Of a stretch of DNA of 64,000 nt, positions 23,061-34,003 are shown in pieces; position 1 is the stretch's first letter, and each line of letters starts with the position of its first letter. The notes under the pieces are model-generated. The model worked only from the letters and a program-made list of their open reading frames with translations. It had not been told where the DNA came from and ran no database searches. The translations under genes and the position numbers were made by a program. This DNA is from Silene latifolia (taxonomy: Eukaryota > Streptophyta > Magnoliopsida > Caryophyllales > Caryophyllaceae), in the NCBI RefSeq assembly GCF_048544455.1, contig NC_133530.1, positions 16,049,748-16,113,747 on the forward strand. Direction: 5' to 3'.

Positions 23061-24172
23061 CGCCTCTTCCCCTGTGCTCACTCCTGTAATTTCCGCGTTT
23101 GGATCTTTCCTAATTCTATAACACGCGTGATTTCCTATTCCTAGGGGATTTTATTTTGGTAAACTACGGAAGTTTACCATGTTTTGGGATTTCCTAATTT
23201 CGCGGGCACGCATTTCGAGGCGACATTGACATTCTCGCCATTTTATCACATTTGTGTATTTAATTGTCCATTTAATTCTTTTTATTATTCAAACATTTAT
23301 ATATTTATTTCATTTTCTACATTTTCTAACTTATAAATTTCTATTTTTCTTTTTTTTTTCGGGGGTAACCCTCCCTACCGTCCGGTCATTTCCGGTCATT
23401 TCCGGCAAATTTTTTGCATTTTTGCGTTTCTTTTGAGTCTCATTGTGCGCTAATTAAAGGCCTTATGTGTATATAAAATGTATGAATCGCGTGATTTCCC
23501 ATGTAAATTTCGGCAACATAACGGCATAAACCGTTATCTACCAAAACCTGTTCAAAGAACTAACCTGCAGGTACAAACAAACAAACCCAAAGAAAGAAAG
23601 GCACTCGGGCCATCATATATACAACAAAAAAGCAAATATACAAGAATCGGGGCTCGCGCCGAACAAGTCCAGATGCACAAGCAAACTGGGGGCTTGCGCC
23701 CCGACCAAATCCAAAGACCAAGTAAACTGGGGGCTTGCGCCCCAAACCGAGTCCGAAAATGTTTCAAAATCAAAATATACAAATCTACAAAACTACACAA
23801 GCTCTTTGCTGGGCACCCTCCAACTCAAAGCAACTCTCGCCATCGAGCGGCGATCTCGGCATCCCGAACTCGAGCTCCCTCGACAAGCGAGCCGTCTCCT
23901 CCCGAGCCTGGGCCAACTCTCGTCCCGACTCGTTTGTCACCCCGCAAACAAAGAACGAATTGGCTCATGTCAATCAACTCAATTGGAAAACCAAAAATCA
24001 AAAAAAAGAAGATCGAAAAATGGATATAAAGGTTCATACCTGACGACCTCGACCGCCGACGAGTGCCTCAATGGCCGTAGCTCGTAGCCGGTTGGCCACC
24101 CTCCATAGTGCCACGAACCGAGATGGCGCGACCTGCATTTCAAAAGGAAACTCTCAAAGAAATTAAACAAAT
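23061..24172. other. Spacer between the two antisense genes of the Ogre element
   Basis: Non-coding as far as I can see. It holds three related repeats with the core GGGCTTGCGCC (23649-23660, 23687-23703, 23729-23745), two of them in AAACTGGGGGCTTGCGCCCC. The ORFs here are proline- or lysine-rich frames without recognisable domains. Confidence 0.5.
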
Positions 24173-26229
24173 TCAGTCAAACGTGTTCTTACACGAAAAC
24201 CATGCAAAATGGGAGCTCACCCTCCGAATCAGATGCTGCCAGTCATCTAGGCCAGCATCCGTCACAGCTACGTCAAAATCACGCAGCTCGGAGATCGTCG
24301 TCCTCCCAGTGGCGTCAGTGTACTCGAGGGTCTCGGGGTACTCTGGGGGCTCGATGCCCGCCGCCTCAACCTCCTGAAAAGACAAATAGCTCTCATCAAT
24401 CGACGATCTTTCGTCGCAAGTCTCGAAAATCAAATCAACAAGAAAACAAACAATACTCACCACTACCGGCCAATAGGCCAACCTCCCGTAAAGGAACGCT
24501 GAGTAATCCTCCTCAGGGAGAAGAAGGTCGTCGCCACCGACACCGGCCAAGTCCGCCTCCCTCTCAGCCTCGGAGGGCTCCCTGAACATCGTCCTAGGAG
24601 GATCGACGGGAACCGTCAACGCACCCGAAAGCACCGACGAGCTAACCGCTCGCCCGGATACCATACAGACCCATCGACGTCCACAACAAAGGCCGACTCG
24701 AGCTCCTAGGACGAAGGGTCTCAGCAACAAAGGGAGGCGCTCCAGCGTACTCCGCCCAAGGTCTGGGCACCCACTGTGACAATATGAAGGCAAAGGTCAT
24801 TCCTATGATCAATTGAAAACAAAATATGAGAAGATGTGAATGAATACAAATGGGATACTCACGTTGCCTTTCACCAAGGGCGTTCACATCCCGCCGGAGA
24901 CGTTGTGAGAAGAACGCTTGCTCTTCGTCCGGCACATGACCCAATCCCTCACCACGGGATAGGCCCTCTCCAACGGCTCCGTCCTCTTGGGCGCGAGGCC
25001 CGGAAAGTAGGAGTACACCCACGCCTGTAAAACAAAATGGTCAATGACGATCTTTGATAAAAGAAAGGAATTTACGTTGATCTAAAGGAAGGTTCATACC
25101 TCCAACAAGTAGTCCAGTCCGACAGCGCGCCAGGAGAAGTCCCCTTCTCCATCGCTCGGGCGAACCATGGCCCTCATAAAGCGGATGAGGACCGCAAAAC
25201 CAGCGATGACCAGCCCCAACGCCCTAAGGAACTCGGTCGGAAAGAAAGGGGAGAAGCTTCGTCGACAACCTCTCACCCTTGTCTCCGAGGTAAATCGAAG
25301 ACAAGAACCACCAAAGCCACGGGCACGAGCCCTCCGCTCTTTGCACAAGGAGGAGGAGCCGTCTCCCTCCCATCGATCATCACCGATGCCGGGGTCTTCC
25401 CCGCAAAGTAATCTCGAACATAGGTACTGGGTACCAAACCCGGCACCGCAACGGCCTTCGGCGACAGGTTCCAGCCGATCAACCTCCTCGCCTCGGCCGA
25501 GTCCGCCTCATGCCAGCCTCCGCCACACCATCTCCTCGGTCCCGCACTGCGGACCGTAAATCATGCCGTAGTCCTCCAAGGTGACTCCCACCTCACCAAA
25601 AGGCGGGTGAAACGTGGAAGTCGTATCCCAGAATCGATCCAAGAAAGCGCGGACCAAGCTAAGGTTGGCCCGCAACTTCCTCTTCACGATATCCCTCCAA
25701 ACGAACAGGAGAGGACCAAACGCTCCGCGCTCGATCATGGCCCTCTCCTCCTCCGACAGCCGCTCGTAATGCTCCATCGCGTCGTATACCCGAGAACGAC
25801 CGGATGTTCCCGGCCTCCTATTGAGATTTGAAACAAAGCTATCTTTAGTTTTGAATAAATTTAGAAGAGATTTGAACAAAAATGGAAAAGGATAGGTAAT
25901 GAGTTAGGGAATTCCTATTTACCAAGCTCTTCACCGTCCTGTAGGACAAGTGACCCTCTGCAGCCCACACAAGGTGCCTACTCTCCCAAGTCTCGGCCAC
26001 GCAGAGCACCTCTCGCTGGCGACCCCCTCGTCCGAGGTGGGCCCGTCTCGGAATCTCCTCCTCGTCGCCGACCCTCCTCCTCGGGATCTCCTCTGCAGCG
26101 GCCATCCGCGGCGGTGAAGGCTCGCTCTAAAGCCTCCTCAACAACAGCGGCGTCTACGTCCATAGGATCTCTCCCAGAAGTAGAAGCGTCGTCACCTGCA
26201 ACGATTAAATCAAATCCAGGCCGCGTCAC
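24173..26229 (-). pseudogene. Antisense plant-mobile-domain gene 2 of the Ogre element
   Basis: Minus-strand frames read in order: MTRPGFDLIVAGDDASTSG (26229), an Arg/Glu-rich stretch, and HLVWAAEGHLSYRTVKSL ending at a GTAAATAGG donor near 25920. After an intron (acceptor near 25817) follows RPGTSGRSRVYDAMEHYERL and then FLDRFWDTTSTFHPPFGEVG with VTLEDYGMIYG. This TFHxPFGE...TLxDxxxxxG pattern is the plant mobile domain signature. Further frames (25094-25482, 24642-25022, 24173-24793) continue the protein with WNLSPKAVAVPGLVPSTYVR, MRAMVRPSDG and similar. Frames are offset in several places, through introns or frameshifts. Confidence 0.62.
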
Positions 26230-26965
26230 ATGACGACAAGCCCTTGTTAAGTAGTTTTCGAGCCTTCAAGGCCCAGAAATCGCCCCTTTCCGGCCATCCT
26301 TGGCCATGTTCCCGCCAATTCGATCACTCATGTGATGAATAGGGTCAAGTCAAGTCAAAGTCAAAACCTAGTTCCGAGTTCGGGTCGAAAATTCGGCAGC
26401 ATTTCGCTATAATGGCGATTATGCCCTAAAAGGTGTCCTGCAAAAGTTGTCACAAACCAAACTTCCGAGATGACAGGAAGTTTACCCATCATCCAAGGGT
26501 CCCTACTATCAAATTTCATCGCAAATGGGCAATCCTAAGGCCATTTTCGAAGCAATTTGCGATCTAGCTGTGAAACCGTCTCAAAATTCGCTCAAGGGCT
26601 CGAAACTTGATGAAAATTCGAAGTAAATACATGGTTATGTTCCTAACATGGCCTACTACTCGTTTCTAGTATCAATTTGGCATGAAAAATTCATTTGGGG
26701 GAAAAGCCCCAAATTTTCGATCAAAAGGGTCGAAAACCCTAATGTTCGCGGCTCAAAAATTCGACAAATATGGAAGATTAATGCAAGATTAAAGCACATA
26801 CCTCGATTAGTCATATTTTAAGCAAGCTTTTGAATCCAACCTTGATAGAAATGGTGAAGATTTGAGAGAGAAATTGAAGGATTTGTGTTTCGAAATAATG
26901 AAATAAAACCTTTCTGATTTCGCGTTTTTACGCGGAATTCTTTGAATTGGGGAACGAGAAAGAAA
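26230..26965. other. Ogre 3' region, upstream of antisense gene 2
   Basis: No ORF of note. The composition (repeated TCGAAAA and CAAAATTCG words) suggests the promoter or leader of antisense gene 2. Confidence 0.4.
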
Positions 26966-26990
26966 GGCGTGCTGCGCCTCTTCCAAGAGA

Positions 26991-27006
26991 CGCAGCTCTT
27001 GCTGCG
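26991..27006. repeat. Hairpin module near the Ogre 3' end
   Basis: CGCAGCTCTTGCTGCG followed by CCTCTTCC. A half-copy (GTGCTGCGCCTCTTCC) lies 30 bp upstream at 26969-26984. Confidence 0.75.
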
Positions 27007-27797
27007 CCTCTTCCTTTGTTTCCCTCCTGATGGATTTTCAAAAATCCGTTATGAGTTCGTTACTCGTGGGCCCATCTTTGGTGCGCCTCTTCCTCGATGA
27101 CATTTTATCACTTTGGTCCGTTTCGACGATTTTCTTTCGTTCCGGCCCATGTTTTATCCAGTGCGACAATATTTCGCAGTATTGTCCGAGTTCATTTTAT
27201 CCCGCACAGCAGTATTTCACAGTATTGCTCAACCATTTTGTCTGGCGCAGTAGTATTTTGCAGTACTGCTCACTCGAGACTTTCTTTCATGACGATTCAG
27301 ATGTTCCTAGTCGTCAAATCATTTTATCCGTATGCATAGTATTTTGCGAAGATCGCTCATTCGAAGTTTCCCCTACGACGATCAAGATGTTCCTCGTCGT
27401 CGATATGTCCCCAACAAGAGTTCGCTTGAGACCGACGCAAGCAGATTCAACTTCCAAATTTCGCCAGAATTCGCTCGAGACTGACGCAAGCGGATTTTCC
27501 CCAGCAGTTTCTACCGACGTCCTGCTGTTTTCAATATCTCTTATTCCCCGCGAAGTTCGATTAAGTCTCAGGTATGGTCTCTTCTTATGGCTGGCGAGCC
27601 TCCTTACGTAGTCTAATGGACTTTAAACGACCCTCCCCGATAGTCGACAGACTCTAAAATGTTCCCGACGACAGGTCCTTGGCTCAGACCCCTTGAGCCG
27701 CCTCGCGTCGCCATAGTCGTCAGGTTGTAATCTTCGATTGACCTGATGGCTATACTTTGACTTTCGCCTTGTCCAAGCCTCAGTCAAAGTGGGGGCT
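27007..27797 (+). other. Ogre 3' untranslated region
   Basis: Contains degenerate repeats of a TTTTGCAGTACTGCTCA-like unit (27165-27270) and two copies of ACGATCAAGATGTTCCT-like words (27293 and 27378). The open frame 27030-27611 has no domain. A polypurine tract with AAGTGGGGGCT (27786-27796) precedes the right LTR. Confidence 0.55.
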
Positions 27798-30219
27798 CAG
27801 AGACACCTCGTTTCGCACCCCTCGCAAACCACCGGTGATGATTGGGCCGCATGTTTGATACGCGGAACGATTAGTGACGATTTCGTAAGTTTATCGTCAA
27901 GTGATTGCTCAAATATAAATGTCAACCTCTTAGTTGTCATCTACGTGCCGATGCGGTCGTTTTGGCGATAATTAGAGTACATTCGAGTCCAGGATCAAAA
28001 CCGTCTCCATTTTTTCGATATTTGTTAAATCCCGAGTGGAATGTTTCGGAATGTTAGGATATTTCTATTCCATATTTTATAAATTTTATCTTTTGGCAAA
28101 TAATATCCCGTAATATTTAAAAAGATAATCGAATAAATCCGTCCTACCATAACTTAAACGCGGAGATTCTTTCTTAAGCAGGAGGAAACCTCCTGGGAAC
28201 AGACGCAGCAGATGCTGCGCCTCTTCCAAGAGACGCAGTGGCTGCTGCGCCTCTTCCCAGGCCCTTCTTTGCATGATTTACGTATCTTTTTTACATCTTT
28301 CCGAGATTCACTTCCAAAGAGTCTCCGAAACCCTATTCCTTCACGTGATTAGTATAAATAGGAGCCTTCGTTCCTCATATTTCTCACGCGAGTGTCCGCC
28401 CTTCTCTTCTCCCTTTGCATTCTAGACTTTGTTCTTACTAATTGGCGCCTACGTGCTTAGACTTCCGACCACGTAAGCTCGGATCTTTCCGGGTACCAGC
28501 CTCTCCGTTGCATGACCGACCAATTTGACCAACTACACTTAATCAATCTAATTAATCAATCGTTTTCCTCTTACGAGGGCACTCTTTCCTTGCATTCGCG
28601 TCGAGCATTCACTAATCGATCTTCTTAGTTCTTCTCGTTCCGTCAACATGTAAGTCTGAGGGTGTATAATTCCTTTTATTTATTGTATTTTATTACTGTA
28701 TAACAATTGTAAGGTTTATGTCGAAAGCACCTCATTAAAACCGATTTCTAAAAACCGTCTTTAAAACCTGTTTTGCGGATTTCGAGAGAGACAGACAGTC
28801 GAGAAAAGACGCAAGAATCGCTGCGCCTCTTCAAAGGAGCGCAGCACTGCCTGCGCCTCTTTTGTGAGGCCGCCGCAGCTTGATTCGCTTCTTTTCTTCT
28901 TCCTCCTCAAATCTCTCGCAATTCGTATCAAATTTATTTGTTTTGTTTGTTCGTCTGTTAATTCTCCGTCATAAAATCATAATAATTAGCATGTATATTG
29001 TATCATATATTTCATCATTCATTCACATGTTTAATTCATCTAATCCGACTTAAATCTCAAGTAATTCATATTTGCGGGTTTTCGTCACTAATATTCAATT
29101 CGAGTTCTAGGGATTCAATTCGTTCATGTTGAGTTTCTGGGGTTCATTGTTGATATATTTTTCATCATGTTCATTGTTAATCCACCATCAATTCATCATG
29201 TTTAGTTAACTATTCGCTTGTTTGGTTCGTTCATTAACATCGACCCTTCACATGTTTAATCTGTCTTTTTTCTCCGTCTTAATCATGTTTTGCTATTTTA
29301 TGACCTCAAATCACATGTTAAATAATCTGTAAATCACTTTCATCCGACTAAATAATATCGATCAGTCCATTAAAATCACCAATTAACGTTAACAATTGCA
29401 GTTTTGGCTTCACAGCCAGAGTTCGTCCTTGGAACAGACGCAGCGTTTGCTGCGCCTCTTCCAAAGGGCGCAGTGTCTGCTGCGCCTGTTCCAGGACGAC
29501 TTCTGTCCCTGAACTCCTTTTCTGCCTTGACCTAGATTAATGAGTTTACGTATTAATTAACTAATATTCGTAGTATCGCTAATTCCTGTTCGTTAATTTG
29601 TTATTTTTATTCTTTTGTTCCTTTTTATCAAATTATCCGTTTTAAAGGTATTTTCGACATAAATCAATAAATCCTTTGTAATTAATGTAATTTTCATTAT
29701 TGTAATTTATTTTATTTATTTCATTGTTTTGTATGCTTCCACATGTAATTGAACATTAAATCTCAACTTCGACCCCAATTGTTTGCCTAATTAATTGTTA
29801 ACCGACTTAGCTAATTTCACATGTTAGGATTAATCTAATGGATGTTGCATTGCATGCATATAGCCGACGATATATCGAGTACGAATAACTTCCCTAATCA
29901 TTAGTAGAGGCCGCTATCGAGGCGGGCGGGATTAGGTGTTCGATCAAAAGAGCTTCCTAATACGTACCCTCACCCCTTACTCCAGATCTCCGTGAGCACC
30001 CGTGTTCATTGGCATCTACGAGAGTCATTCTAGACATAGAATGCTAAGGGTAACGATTGCTTAGTGTTCATGTCACTACTTTGTGTCTTGACATGACACG
30101 AGGTATTCGAACGGTTCCAATTTCCCATAAAAATTGGTGGCGACTCCATACAAAATGCAAACGCTTGTTTTCGAGCCCCTTCACTCCCAAGCGCCCCCGT
30201 GGGCGGCCCGCTGTCCACA
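27798..30219 (+). repeat. 3' LTR of the Ogre-type element
   Basis: Matches the left LTR from AGACACCTCG onward; its first three bases differ from TGT, so the left boundary is approximate. It ends GTCCACA before GTAAG. Its hairpin modules lie at 28204-28219, 28234-28249, 28840-28855, 29439-29454 and 29469-29484; the TATA box is at 28353-28360. Confidence 0.9.
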
Positions 30220-30224
30220 GTAAG

Positions 30225-30421
30225 GAATTTAATAACTGCTCCCTCGTCTCATTTGTATAATTCCTTTTTAACTTTAGAGATCCAAAGACGTAAATTTTGA
30301 CCAATATTTTCTCGTTATATACACAAGAAATAACATCATTATGCAAAGAGAATAAGAATTATCAAATGAAGAGCATAGACACATTCATTGTTATGCCGAA
30401 CAAAATATGTTAGTAAGTTAC
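30225..30421 (-). other. Remnant of the last intron(s) of MED25 copy A
   Basis: The first 60 bp align with intron sequence of copy B at 36687-36745. The exons that follow in copy B (ending of the activator-interacting domain) are absent, so copy A carries a deletion here. Confidence 0.6.
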
Positions 30422-31065
30422 CTCTCAAAATTTGACATATTTGGATTGCGATTCTTGTTTAGGTATTGCCATGTTAGACTTTGAGTTGTTCATACCGACA
30501 AACTGCATTCCTGGCGCCTGTAATGAAAGGTTTTGACAATAAAAATGGGATTTTGGTGGAATGTTTGATGAGAATAGTCAAATAGGGACAATTAATCTGG
30601 GATGTAGTTGAATAAGAAACCGGAGACTTGCCACTTCGACGGTTCCCTGAGCAAAATTCAATGTAGCACCACGCAGTCCAATCAAGTTAGAATTGTTCCC
30701 TGAAATGGAAGGTTTTTGACATTAAAAGGATGATCAATAGAACTTAACATTTTTTCACAGTTGTGACTACATTCTTTGTCACAGAAGAGATACTCATTCT
30801 CGAATCTCAATTGCTATGCAAAAGATTTAAGCTACACTGAAGCGTGATCGATTCAATGCTGCACGTGCCTCACTCAAGCCATCCGATTTTAGTACAAGAA
30901 AGTCAGGTAGTATAATATCAACAGTTGGCTCCGATATTCTCTGGTTAGGGTTAGCCTACAATTATGACAGAAGATATTGATCATTTGTTAATTTGATGTC
31001 AAACTTCATAATTAGTCTTCCCAAATCACAGTAAGGTTGGATACTACCATCACAATATCGAGCAG

Positions 31066-31771
31066 TTATTCTTGGAAAGTCAAAATAAGAATAAAAGAAT
31101 AATAGGTTACAATAACACATAAAAAAAAAAAAAAAAAAAAAAACTCAACATAATTATATGATATCAAGCCATTACAAAAGTAGTAAAAATAATTTACGTG
31201 ATTTTCACGAGAAATTAAACTAGTATGAAAACAAAAAAAACAATCATTAAAATTGTCATTTTCAAAGTAATTAAACAATCATTAAAAATCAAAAATAAAT
31301 ACTAAATAAATTTTGAGATTTTATAGTTGGAATAAATTTTACGGATAAAATAATCTTCATTCCTTCAACGTTTGTAATTCACACCATATTCTTTCAAAAC
31401 AATGCCGACCGATTAATCTACCTTGAATCATAGTTCTCAAGTAAAAATATAAAAATTTCTATTTTGAAAAATTTGTTTTTGGTTGATTTAATTACGTATC
31501 TCAACTGTTTTTAATGAAAGAACAATAAAAGGAAACAAATGTCTGGAATGAAGAGAGTATAATAAAAAAACACGTAAAAAAAATCAAAGACAATAACAAC
31601 AATAATAACAATAATCGTGGCAAAACACTAATAAATGTAGCAATATTAGTGGTATTATACAAATATACGTATTGATTAATATTTTTTTTTACAAGGCCTT
31701 TTTGTCCTCAGTACCCAGTGTGATCGCAAGCATGGATTTGCAAAACACTACCAACATCACAACATAGCTAG
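31066..31771. other. AT-rich insertion debris in MED25 copy A
   Basis: This stretch sits where copy B has vWA exons 2-6. It contains an A run (31122-31142) and no exon match, and it ends in a Helitron-type terminus, so it is probably transposon sequence that replaced the exons. Confidence 0.5.
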
Positions 31772-31801
31772 ACCCGTGAATTTCATGGGTAATAAAACTA
31801 G
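31772..31801 (+). mobile_element. Helitron 3' terminus
   Basis: ACCCGTGAATTTCATGGGT forms a hairpin (9-bp arms with one G-T pair). It is followed by AATAAAA and CTAG, then T. A hairpin about 10 nt before CTRR is the Helitron 3' end. The 5' end was not located. Confidence 0.55.
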
Positions 31802-31939
31802 TGTAAATAAAAACTCTTTTTTATCTTATTTATTAGGCAAATATCGTTAAGTTAGTGTGAATTTATTATTATTTCGCTTTTTCATAAACTATATTTTTTT
31901 TTTCGTTTATTCTTAAATTATTCCACAAATATGATACTT

Positions 31940-32015
31940 CAAGCCTCAAATTTAATTTAAAATAAGGCTTCCAAATAAAATTTGGAACAAGACCTCCAAA
32001 TTCTATGAGCCAGCC
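31940..32015 (-). mobile_element. hAT-like terminus at the exon-1 donor of copy A
   Basis: On the minus strand CAGGGCTGGCTCATAG begins at the end of exon 1, where copy B has CAG followed by GTTAATT. CAGGGCTG is a common hAT terminal sequence. It removes the GT donor. No 8-bp TSD partner was found. Confidence 0.45.
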
Positions 32016-32116
32016 CTGATGATTTTATCAAGATAATTAGAAACAATGGTGCTCCAATAAGGAGCCATGGCAGCGGTCCCTTCAACAACAATTATAAGTT
32101 GCTTATTATTTGTCAT

Positions 32117-32635
32117 TATAGAAATTAATGAAAAATTAGTGTTCTTGATTGTTCAATTTAAGACAAGATTATATGATCATACTTTTCTTGCTTTCTTACT
32201 AGCAACTGATTTATTTATACGTTCTAAATCTCAGTCATTTTTTGTAAACATTTTTATGTTTTTTAACAAAATTTGGGCGCGTTGCTTTTTTTTTCAACTT
32301 TTTTTTTTTTTCCGTCGGATTAAGGCTCGGTTTGGTATATTTAGAAATGGTAATCGGATTGTTTGAATTGGATCTAATCGTGTTCGCGTCATGATTATGT
32401 CCGGTTTGGCTAAGTCGGATCATTTCTTGCTCGGGTTCGGGTCATTTGAATAGAATTGTTGAGAACAAACACAATTTTTGGTGAGGTAACTAAGACAATT
32501 AATTTATCAACATAGTCGGGTTTTGCTTGGTTTAGCTCATCCATTTATTATCTGGTCATTACTTTCCAATTACATACCAGTTTGACTTGAATTATAGTCA
32601 TTATTTAGTGAAATTATAAGGTAATTTAGTACCGT
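32117..32635 (-). promoter_or_regulatory. Upstream region of MED25 copy A
   Basis: About 220 bp upstream of the ATG align with the region upstream of copy B (42392-42553), and the homology continues at 61516 beyond the transposons inserted there. Shared words include AATCTCAGTCATTTTTT. No clear TATA box was recognised. Confidence 0.5.
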
Positions 32636-33787
32636 CACTACGTCAAATATGACCATAAATAACGAGCGTGTCACAACGTTTTAATTCATCTAATAACGAC
32701 ACGTGGATTACCGTTTTCCAAATATTGGCGGAAATCTAAACCGCGCTAATAAAAATAACGATTTCCATCGAAAACCGTTGCTATTATAATGTGACAATGG
32801 TTGTGTAATAAACCGTTATCAAAAACCTTTAACGGTTTCCAAAAACTCGTTATAGAATCACCTTATCAACGGTTGTTTTTAAGAAAACGGCGTTTCGAAA
32901 ACCGTTGCTAAATTGACACGAGCAACGGGGTTCTTATGTACCCGTTGTTATTTATCATTTACGGGTTAAAAATAACCGTTGTAAACTTTTTTTCAATGTT
33001 TAATATTCAACCAATGCATGTATGTTAAATAATGAACCGTTGTATGCATTATTTTGTTTGACCATTATTATTATTATTATTATCCGTCCATTATTATATT
33101 TACACATGCATACATATTTTCCTATAAATATCACATATAATGTGATCAATTAACCATATTCACCAATTCAAAGTTTAATTAATCATAGCCTATATAATTT
33201 AATTAAAACTATTATATTTCGATCACCATGTCGTCGTCGTCTTCTACACCCGTTGAATCACAATCAAATACCCGCTATGTTCATCCTATTACCTGTATTA
33301 TACACAACCTTCTAATCAAATACGATGACAATGGTAAGGCTTTTTCGAAAAGTTTTGGGAAGAAGTTGCACTCTTTTCGTCAAGTGATAAAACGTCACAA
33401 TAACTGAGTCTCTGACGGAAATTCCGTGAGTAACTTGGAAATACTGATGGAAATTCCGCCAGGCACACAATAATTGTTAGAGCTAGATGCATAATGGATT
33501 TGAAATATCTAATACAACTGACGGAAATTCCGTCAGATGTCCTAGTTATGTAACAGCTGGTGTGCGCTGTTGTGTGTGAGAATCATCTGACGGACACTCC
33601 GTCAGTAATACCAATGTACTGACGGCGCCATAGACTTTGTCAAAGCGCCAATAGTAGCTGACGAAATTTCCGTTAGGAATTGGTACTGACGTAATTTCCG
33701 TCAGAAAACCGTCAGTTTTCCGTGTTTTCTGACGGCTTGTTTTTTCCGTCAGTGTGCCCATCACTATCCCGCGTTTTCGTTGTAGTG
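32636..33787. mobile_element. CACTA-like element or chimera
   Basis: Begins CACTACGTCAAAT and ends TTCGTTGTAGTG, inverted CACTAC ends. The left third is rich in AACCGTT/AACGGTT words. The right third (33400-33775) has about nine copies of CTGACGGAAATTCCGTCAG-type palindromes, as in CACTA subterminal arrays. No matching 3-bp TSD was seen (CGT versus TTT), and the two ends carry unrelated arrays, so ends of two elements may have been joined. Confidence 0.6.
33228..33407 (+). CDS. Short ORF inside the CACTA-like segment
   Basis: A 59-codon frame starting MSSSSSTPVESQSNTRYVH and ending VIKRHNN, preceded 110 bp upstream by CTATAAATAT. I do not recognise the product. It may be the first exon of a transposon gene or chance; no further exon was found. 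Confidence 0.25.
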   Translation: MSSSSSTPVESQSNTRYVHPITCIIHNLLIKYDDNGKAFSKSFGKKLHSFRQVIKRHNN

Positions 33788-34003
33788 TTTTTTTTCCAAT
33801 TACTCTACCTGTTTGAATTGGATTATGGTCATTATTTAGTGAAATTTATAAGGTAGTTTATTATTAAATATTTTATAAAAGTCGTTCATAATGACAATGA
33901 TCACAATTCACAAATTCTTGTGTAAGACGATTTTACACAAATTTATCGTAAAATGGACTCCTTCCAAATAATTAAATAAGAAATAAACAATACTATGAAC
34001 TTT
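33788..34003 (-). other. Junction region of the MED25 tandem duplication
   Basis: 33797-33860 repeats 32570-32630 (both contain GGTCATTATTTAGTGAAAT or a close variant), on opposite sides of the CACTA-like segment. The right part matches the 3' flank of copy A. Confidence 0.5.

Larger units (their letters stand above)
6204..30219 (+). mobile_element. Ogre/Tat-type Ty3/gypsy retrotransposon (24.0 kb with nested insertion)
   Basis: The element begins TGTAGACACC and ends GTCCACA, with a 5-bp duplication GTAAG at 6199-6203 and 30220-30224. Copy B of the host gene shows the unoccupied site (AACACGTAAGGAATT near 36683), confirming both boundaries. LTRs are about 2.4 kb and the internal region is 19 kb, of which 4.6 kb is a nested element. 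It has a TGGCGACTC-type primer site, gag, protease, RT, two RNase H domains, integrase, and a long 3' region with two antisense genes. Great size, duplicate RNase H and extra ORFs after integrase are features of the Tat/Ogre group. Several stops and frameshifts make it non-autonomous. Confidence 0.93.
30422..32116 (-). pseudogene. MED25: MED25 copy A, 5' and middle exons
   Basis: Exon 1 (32016-32116) encodes MTNNKQLIIVVEGTAAMAPY and ends TDKIIR-like, the N-terminus of the MED25 von Willebrand A domain. Further exons: 30838-30955 (ANPNQRISEPTVDI, SDGLSEARAAL), 30632-30699 (68 nt, NNSNLIGLRG) and 30422-30517 (APGMQFVGMNNSKS ... QSKYVKF). The last reaches the start of the activator-interacting domain, where the family has SKYVKVWEG; here the Trp codon position is TGA (30425-30427). 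The exons for the middle of the vWA domain and most of the activator-interacting domain are missing. With the 24-kb insertion downstream, this is a pseudogene. Confidence 0.85.

Noticed and set aside
23478-24087. Overlapping plus-strand frames with Pro/Lys-rich products
   Set aside because: No domain, and they overlap each other in all frames; they lie in the spacer between the antisense genes.
27030-27611. 193-codon plus-strand frame before the Ogre 3' LTR
   Set aside because: Its start overlaps a hairpin module and its body is degenerate non-coding repeats; no homology recognised.
33400-33775. Regular palindromes suggesting a CRISPR-like array
   Set aside because: CTGACGGAAATTCCGTCAG copies are irregularly spaced and diverged, and lie at a CACTA end; subterminal transposon repeats explain them.
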